18,140 bases of DNA from M3007 sp044350415. Its GTDB lineage: Bacteria; Bacteroidota; Bacteroidia; Chitinophagales; Saprospiraceae. The stretch spans positions 1 to 18,140 of the forward strand of contig JBILHQ010000128.1 of NCBI GenBank assembly GCA_044350415.1, written 5' to 3'. Below are positions 14,205 through 18,140 of this stretch, piece by piece. Both the position numbers and the translations under genes were made by a program. Positions within the stretch are counted from its first letter, which is position 1. Each line of letters begins with the position of its first letter. Under the pieces are notes generated by a model that was not told the DNA's origin, made no database searches, and saw only the letters and a program-made list of their open reading frames with translations.

Positions 14205-15755
14205 TTATAATTCGTTGATGTTCGACAGATAATCATCAGCCTGTTTTAAAAGTGCTGCTTTTGCATCGGGCTCCATTTTCTTCCAAACATTATACATCAT
14301 TCCTATGCGTGGGTTTTTGGCCAGCTTATTTTCATGCCGGGCATAGAAATTCCAGTATAAACTATTGAATGGACAGGCTTTTTCTCCTGTTTTTTTTGAT
14401 TTGTCGTAATGACATCCTGTGCAATAGGAACTCATTTTATGAATATAAGTGGCCGAGCTCACATAAGGCTTTGTACCTACTATTCCTCCATCGGCAAACT
14501 GGCTCATGCCTCTGGTATTGGTGATTTCCACCCATTCGATGGCGTCAATATAAATACCCAAGTACCAGGCATCTACTTCATCGGGATGCACACCGGCTAA
14601 TAAAGCAAAATTGCCGGTAATCATTAATCGTTGGATGTGATGGGCGTACGAAAATTCAAGCGATTGATGAATTGTATTTTTCAAACAATTCATTTTGGTT
14701 TTTCCCGTCCAAAACCAATTTGGTAATTTTCCCGTATGTTCCAAATAATTAAGATCAGCAAATTCGGGCATTTTAAGCCAATAAATACCCCGCATGTATT
14801 CCCGCCAACCAATAATTTGTCTCACAAAGCCTTCCAGTTGATGGTACGCAATTTCTTGCGGTCTTCTGGTATAAACTTCAATAGCTTTGTTTACCACTTC
14901 TTGCGGCGATATTAGTTTTACATTCATTGAAAAAGACAAACGGGAATGATACAATGACCATTCACCAGGTGCCATAGCATCTTGAAATGTTCCAAATAAT
15001 GGTAAACAATTTTCCGTAAAATAGTCGAGCAGCACTAAAGACTGTGCCCTGTTAATTGGCCACAAGAATTTTTTACTATTAACGCTTCCAATTGTATTTA
15101 CTTTCGATTGTAGGATCTCATTTTCTATTTCATGGACATCATTTTCAAAAAGTAATGGCGGTACAGGCTGGTGCTTCTGGGGTAATTTTTGGCGGTTATC
15201 TTGGTCAAAATTCCATTTGCCGTTCATTGGTTGATCGCTATCAACAATAAGTACCTGGTGTTTTTTTCGCATGTAGCGGTAAAATGTTTCCATCAAATAC
15301 ATTTTTTTACCTTTAAAGAGCGCTTTCAGTTCATCTCTTGTACTGTAAAAGTGCTGCGAATCGCTTACACTAAAGGCAATATTTAATTGGCGGGTAAATT
15401 GTTTCAAATGCTCATCCAATCGGTATTCATCCGGCAACTGATACTCAAACCTGGTGAATTGATGAGTGGAAATAAGCGACGCACAATTTTTGTCAAAACG
15501 TTGTAAATTATGGTCATCAGCCAATTGAATATAAATTACCTGGTGTTTTTGTTGCTGTAATTCCCTGGCGAAACATCGCATTGCTGCAAAGAAACCAATT
15601 ACCTTTTGGATATGGTGTTGTGCATAGTCGGTTTCGCTTCTGATTTCCATTAAGACATAGGTTACAGATGGATCAACCGTTTTAAACCAGGTATGTTGGA
15701 TATGGAGTTGATCACCCAAAATCAAACGCAAAGTCTTTTGTACCGCTGTTGTCAT
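14205..15755 (-). CDS. PhrB-type iron-sulfur bacterial (6-4) photolyase / cryptochrome
   Basis: This is a cryptochrome/photolyase of the FeS-BCP class (deoxyribodipyrimidine photolyase-related family), 516 residues. The class uses FAD, usually a lumazine-type antenna and a 4Fe-4S cluster to repair UV (6-4) photoproducts under blue light. The Rossmann N-domain opens with LRLILGDQLH (9-18). Four cluster cysteines are present: Cys357 (KMNCLKN), Cys445 and Cys448 (SSYCTGCHYD) and Cys461 (KACPFN). Their spacing of 88, 3 and 13 residues equals that of Agrobacterium PhrB as I recall it (350, 438, 441, 454). The double histidine AHHIQR (His372, His373) falls at the same offset of seven as the catalytic His365/His366 of PhrB. 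The FAD region includes GWREYMRGIYW (316-326) and DAIEWVEITNTRGMSQFADGG (404-424). The gene starts one base after the stop of the upstream photolyase-derived gene, so the two are probably coupled. Confidence 0.95.
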   Translation of the reverse strand: MTTAVQKTLRLILGDQLHIQHTWFKTVDPSVTYVLMEIRSETDYAQHHIQKVIGFFAAMRCFARELQQQKHQVIYIQLADDHNLQRFDKNCASLISTHQFTRFEYQLPDEYRLDEHLKQFTRQLNIAFSVSDSQHFYSTRDELKALFKGKKMYLMETFYRYMRKKHQVLIVDSDQPMNGKWNFDQDNRQKLPQKHQPVPPLLFENDVHEIENEILQSKVNTIGSVNSKKFLWPINRAQSLVLLDYFTENCLPLFGTFQDAMAPGEWSLYHSRLSFSMNVKLISPQEVVNKAIEVYTRRPQEIAYHQLEGFVRQIIGWREYMRGIYWLKMPEFADLNYLEHTGKLPNWFWTGKTKMNCLKNTIHQSLEFSYAHHIQRLMITGNFALLAGVHPDEVDAWYLGIYIDAIEWVEITNTRGMSQFADGGIVGTKPYVSSATYIHKMSSYCTGCHYDKSKKTGEKACPFNSLYWNFYARHENKLAKNPRIGMMYNVWKKMEPDAKAALLKQADDYLSNINEL

Positions 15756-15756
15756 A

Positions 15757-16374
15757 TTAGTTTTTATTTTTTTCCCGCGATTCCGGATGGTTCACGTGTT
15801 GGGCTAAAATTCTTTTTCCCTCTGTTTGGACACCTTCATTTTTTCGAAAACCCCGTACCATATCGCTGGTCACCTTTCTGGTTGCTGCTATTTTAACAAT
15901 AGGCAGGGGGGAGTGTTTCCCAATTTCGCAATGGTACAACTGTTGTTCCATAATACTGAGTTTATGCGGTTCATGTATCAGATTGAAGGGAATATCTGTA
16001 AGTTCTGGAACCCATTGTTTGATAAACAAGCCCTCCGGATCGTGGTCTTCTGAATTTTTTACCGGATTATAAATTTGGTGATCCAGGTGGACAACGTTCC
16101 AATTTTCTTCTGCTACTAATTTTGGTGGTGTGGTCATTTGCGCTTCCCAACGTTTTTTCCAGTGTTTCTGGCTTTTCAATTTCTCCTTCATTTCCACCAG
16201 CGATTCGTAAACAAAACGCCAATGCCTTATAGCACTATCTGGATATGCCATCACCGAAGGTTCAAAAATATAAACCAACAACATCGGAAGATTGGATTGT
16301 CGCGCAAAATAAAGTGGTTCGTGGTCGGTAAACCGTAAGTCACGTTTAAACCAAACTATATTTATTGCTTGCAT
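15757..16374 (-). CDS. Cryptochrome/photolyase remnant with internal deletions (probable pseudogene)
   Basis: The open frame is intact, but its 205 residues are under half of a normal cryptochrome/photolyase (about 480-510). The first 63 residues are the N-terminus of the antenna domain (IVWFKRDLRFTDHEPL, then RHWRFVYESL). Residues about 68-98 (HWKKRWEAQM and on) resemble a segment that normally lies 130-160 residues into the protein. From residue 101 the sequence is the extreme C-terminus of the FAD-binding domain (YNPVKNSEDHDPEG, FIKQWVPEL, IHEP, LYHCEIG). Nearly all the helices that hold FAD are missing, as is most of the antenna fold, so light-driven repair is not expected. The IHEPW motif also reads IHEPH. 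The two apparent deletions leave the frame open. It is the first gene of the minus-strand pair and translation could feed the intact photolyase downstream. Family identity is secure; the number of deletions is my inference from remembered family layout. Confidence 0.85.
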   Translation of the reverse strand: MQAINIVWFKRDLRFTDHEPLYFARQSNLPMLLVYIFEPSVMAYPDSAIRHWRFVYESLVEMKEKLKSQKHWKKRWEAQMTTPPKLVAEENWNVVHLDHQIYNPVKNSEDHDPEGLFIKQWVPELTDIPFNLIHEPHKLSIMEQQLYHCEIGKHSPLPIVKIAATRKVTSDMVRGFRKNEGVQTEGKRILAQHVNHPESREKNKN

Positions 16375-16411
16375 TGCTATTTCAATTATTTAATTCACGG
16401 CCAGTGAAGGT

Positions 16412-16445
16412 TTGCCTAGTTGTTGCCCCCTCACCAACAAGGCAA
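16412..16445. repeat. Imperfect hairpin upstream of the photolyase operon
   Basis: The left arm TTGCCTAGTTGTTG (16412-16425) pairs with CAACAAGGCAA (16435-16445), apart from three extra bases in the left arm, around a C-rich loop. It lies 38 bases upstream of the minus-strand photolyase start, in its 5' leader or promoter region. It may be a regulatory hairpin or part of a decayed repeat; nothing else in the sequence decides this. Confidence 0.4.
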
Positions 16446-16470
16446 TATCGCTAAAGTTCATTAGGAATCG

Positions 16471-16497
16471 GAGAGTATGTCAGGAATTTTTTGAACT
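16471..16497. repeat. Degenerate third copy of the outer repeat arm
   Basis: These 27 bases align with 13865-13892, the left end of the 201-bp element, at about 23 of 28 positions with one gap in the T-run. Both begin GAGAG and end TTTTTTGAACT. The copy has the same orientation as the left arm at 13865 and is inverted relative to the arm at 14046-14066. The photolyase pair therefore lies between oppositely oriented arms. Downstream of the copy the similarity to the element stops; a weak partner may exist near 16571-16587. Confidence 0.5.
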
Positions 16498-16555
16498 ACC
16501 AATCACCTACATACTCATACATAGCATACCACAATAAAAAATTTGTCCAAAATGC

Positions 16556-16587
16556 CTTGATTCCTTTCCAAATTCCTAATACATTTG
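16556..16587 (+). promoter_or_regulatory. Candidate Bacteroidota-type promoter for the diaphorase gene
   Basis: TACATTTG at 16580-16587 matches the TAnnTTTG -7 element used by the Bacteroidota primary sigma factor. Twenty bases upstream lies CTTG (16556-16559), a near match to the -33 TTTG element. This would start transcription near 16593 and leave a leader of about 65 bases before the ATG at 16658. The match is short and could be chance. Confidence 0.35.
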
Positions 16588-16657
16588 CTGACCTTACAGG
16601 GAAGGGGAATTACTCTCTTTTGTCACCACCACTATTTGCTTTAACCAATAAAATTAC

Positions 16658-18140
16658 ATGTCGGAAAATATAAGAAATCTCTCCTATAGAAAGGGGCTGA
16701 AAGACAAGCTGTTCGAACACTTGTCGGATGGCCGTTCAGCGGAAAATGGGCTCGACCAGGATGCCATGCGCAGTGTGGCCGATAAATACCTAATCGGGAA
16801 TGCCAATGTCTATGGAGCCGCTACTTTTTACGATTTCCTGAACCCGGAGAAAAGTAACAAGAAGGTATTCGCCTGCGCAGGTAGTGCTTGTATGCTCGCG
16901 GGAACCCAAAACGGCCTTCAACAAACGCTCGAACAGCACTTCGAACCTTCAGAAATCGGGGAAGTCTATTGCCTCGGCCGGTGTTACGAAAATAATGCTT
17001 TTCATTACAAAGGCCTTAATTATTCCGGGCAGGCCGACCAGCAAATCAAAGCATTGAAGGGTGGAACGGTCACTTCCATCGCCGACCAGTACACCGTCGG
17101 AGCATTGGGGAAAGGCATCCTTACCGCTGACAATCCCAGCCCTGAAGCCACGGTGCAAACACTCCTTCGGTTGCTCGAAAGTGACCGCGATCAATTGCTG
17201 GAGGAATTGACGGCTTCCGGTTTGCGGGGGCGGGGTGGGGCGGGATTTCCGTTTGCCTTTAAATTAGCGGCGGTAAAAAAAGAAAATGCCGACCAAAAAT
17301 ACATCGTCTGTAATGCCGATGAAGGCGACCCTGGTGCTTTCTCCGATCGGTACCTGCTGGAGCAAAAAGCGCACCTGGTGCTGTTTGGTATGGCCATCAG
17401 CGGCTATATCAGCGGGGCAGAAGATGGCGTGGTTTATATCCGGGCCGAATATCCGGAAGCCATTGAGATTTTGAAAAAAGCTGTTGAGCCATTTAACCAT
17501 ATTTTTCCCTTTCAGAAAGCCGATGGCGAAATGGTCGATTTCCATTTGCATGTTGTAAAAGCGCAAGGGGCTTATATCTGCGGAGAGGAAACCGCGCTTT
17601 TGTCATCCCTGGAAGGCCTGCGCCCCGAAGTACGCACCCGTCCGCCATTTCCCGTTCAATACGGGCTTTTCGGCAAACCAACGGCAGTTAACAATGTGGA
17701 AACCCTGGCCAATCTTCACTTTATTCTCACGGAAGGTGGCGCAGCTTTTAAAGCCATTGGAACTGCCAAATCGTCGGGCACCAAACTGCTTTCCCTCGAC
17801 AGCCATTTTAATCGTCCGGGTTTGTACGAAGTCGATATGGGAACATCTTTGTCCTTGGTTATCAATGAATTGGGCGGAGGAATGAAAGAACCAGTTAAAG
17901 CTTTTCATATCGGCGGACCGCTTGGCGGATTAGTACCCATGCGCAAAACAGGCGATCTGACTATTGATTTCGAAAGCTTCGCGGCCAATGGTTTCCTGCT
18001 CGGTCATGCCTCCGTTCTCAGTATTCCGACGCGGTTCCCATTGGTGGAATACCTCGAACATTTATTTGCATTTACTGCCCACGAAAGTTGCGGAAAATGT
18101 TTTCCCTGCCGTATCGGTTCGGTGCGCGGCAAAGAATTGC
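16658..18140 (+). CDS. NuoE-NuoF fusion, diaphorase subunit of a soluble NAD-linked oxidoreductase (3' end outside window)
   Basis: This is a flavin/iron-sulfur NADH-oxidising (or NAD-reducing) subunit, like HoxF or the formate dehydrogenase beta chain. Residues about 1-135 form a NuoE-like thioredoxin-fold domain with the 2Fe-2S cysteines Cys73, Cys78 (CAGSAC), Cys105 and Cys109 (CLGRC). From about 165 on it is NuoF: LRGRGGAGFP (189-198) for FMN and NADH binding, NADEGDPGAFSDR (219-231), GAYICGEETALLSSLEG (304-320), KPTAVNNVETLANL (340-353), and ESCGKCFPCR (476-485) with Cys478, Cys481 and Cys484 of the 4Fe-4S cluster. The fourth ligand lies past the window end. ATG 16658 is preceded in frame by TAA at 16649, which fixes the start. 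Fusion in one chain argues against ordinary complex I, where NuoE and NuoF are usually separate. The partner catalytic subunit should follow downstream; formate dehydrogenase or NAD-reducing hydrogenase are the leading options. Confidence 0.93.
   Translation, partial: MSENIRNLSYRKGLKDKLFEHLSDGRSAENGLDQDAMRSVADKYLIGNANVYGAATFYDFLNPEKSNKKVFACAGSACMLAGTQNGLQQTLEQHFEPSEIGEVYCLGRCYENNAFHYKGLNYSGQADQQIKALKGGTVTSIADQYTVGALGKGILTADNPSPEATVQTLLRLLESDRDQLLEELTASGLRGRGGAGFPFAFKLAAVKKENADQKYIVCNADEGDPGAFSDRYLLEQKAHLVLFGMAISGYISGAEDGVVYIRAEYPEAIEILKKAVEPFNHIFPFQKADGEMVDFHLHVVKAQGAYICGEETALLSSLEGLRPEVRTRPPFPVQYGLFGKPTAVNNVETLANLHFILTEGGAAFKAIGTAKSSGTKLLSLDSHFNRPGLYEVDMGTSLSLVINELGGGMKEPVKAFHIGGPLGGLVPMRKTGDLTIDFESFAANGFLLGHASVLSIPTRFPLVEYLEHLFAFTAHESCGKCFPCRIGSVRGKEL

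Noticed and set aside
14030..14218. Short plus-strand frame in the gap beside the repeat element
   Set aside because: It starts inside the repeat, has no resemblance to any family I know and ends within the photolyase gene.
16491..16673. Short plus-strand frame before the diaphorase gene
   Set aside because: It runs over the diaphorase start in another frame, has low-complexity content and overlaps the candidate promoter.

Overview
The window looks like a chromosomal segment of a polysaccharide-degrading Bacteroidota. The evidence is a SusC/SusD outer-membrane pair, lipobox signal peptides, an FG-GAP/ASPIC lipoprotein, AT-rich leaders without clear Shine-Dalgarno sites, and a TAnnTTTG-type promoter candidate. 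Protein style (large CRTAC1-type lipoproteins, SusC ending in ...VQIGF) would suit Saprospiria, Chitinophagia or Cytophagia better than gut Bacteroides, but the lineage cannot be fixed from sequence reading alone. No tRNA, rRNA, CRISPR array, transposase or phage gene was seen.

Region 1 (1-12987, all + strand, tightly packed) is a polysaccharide utilisation locus whose contents point to mannose-containing glycans. In order it carries: the C-terminal half of a SusC-like TonB-dependent transporter; its SusD-like glycan-binding lipoprotein; a ROK-family sugar kinase; a phosphomannose isomerase with an unusual N-terminal kinase-like domain; an MFS sugar porter; a secreted GH92 exo-alpha-mannosidase; and a 1097-residue lipoprotein with two predicted seven-bladed beta-propellers. 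The proposed pathway is: glycan captured and imported by SusCD, mannose released by GH92 in the periplasm, import by the MFS porter, phosphorylation by the ROK kinase, and isomerisation to fructose-6-phosphate. The gene families are read from sequence; the mannose substrate is inferred from the combination. A separate two-domain lipoprotein of unknown function follows (13049-13855, +), behind a very AT-rich leader.

Region 2 (13856-14204) lies between convergent genes. It contains a 201-bp structure made of two nested inverted repeats in exact register, flanked by a TTG direct repeat. It resembles a MITE or a REP/BIME-type element.

Region 3 (14205-16374, - strand) is a two-gene light-repair operon. 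The upstream gene is a cryptochrome/photolyase that appears to have lost two internal blocks. One base after it comes an intact PhrB-type iron-sulfur photolyase with all four cluster cysteines. A degenerate copy of the outer repeat arm lies beyond the other end of this block (16471-16497).

Region 4 (16658 to the end, + strand) starts a NuoE-NuoF fusion, the diaphorase subunit of a soluble NAD-linked formate dehydrogenase or hydrogenase type complex. It is cut by the window edge just after the third 4Fe-4S cysteine.
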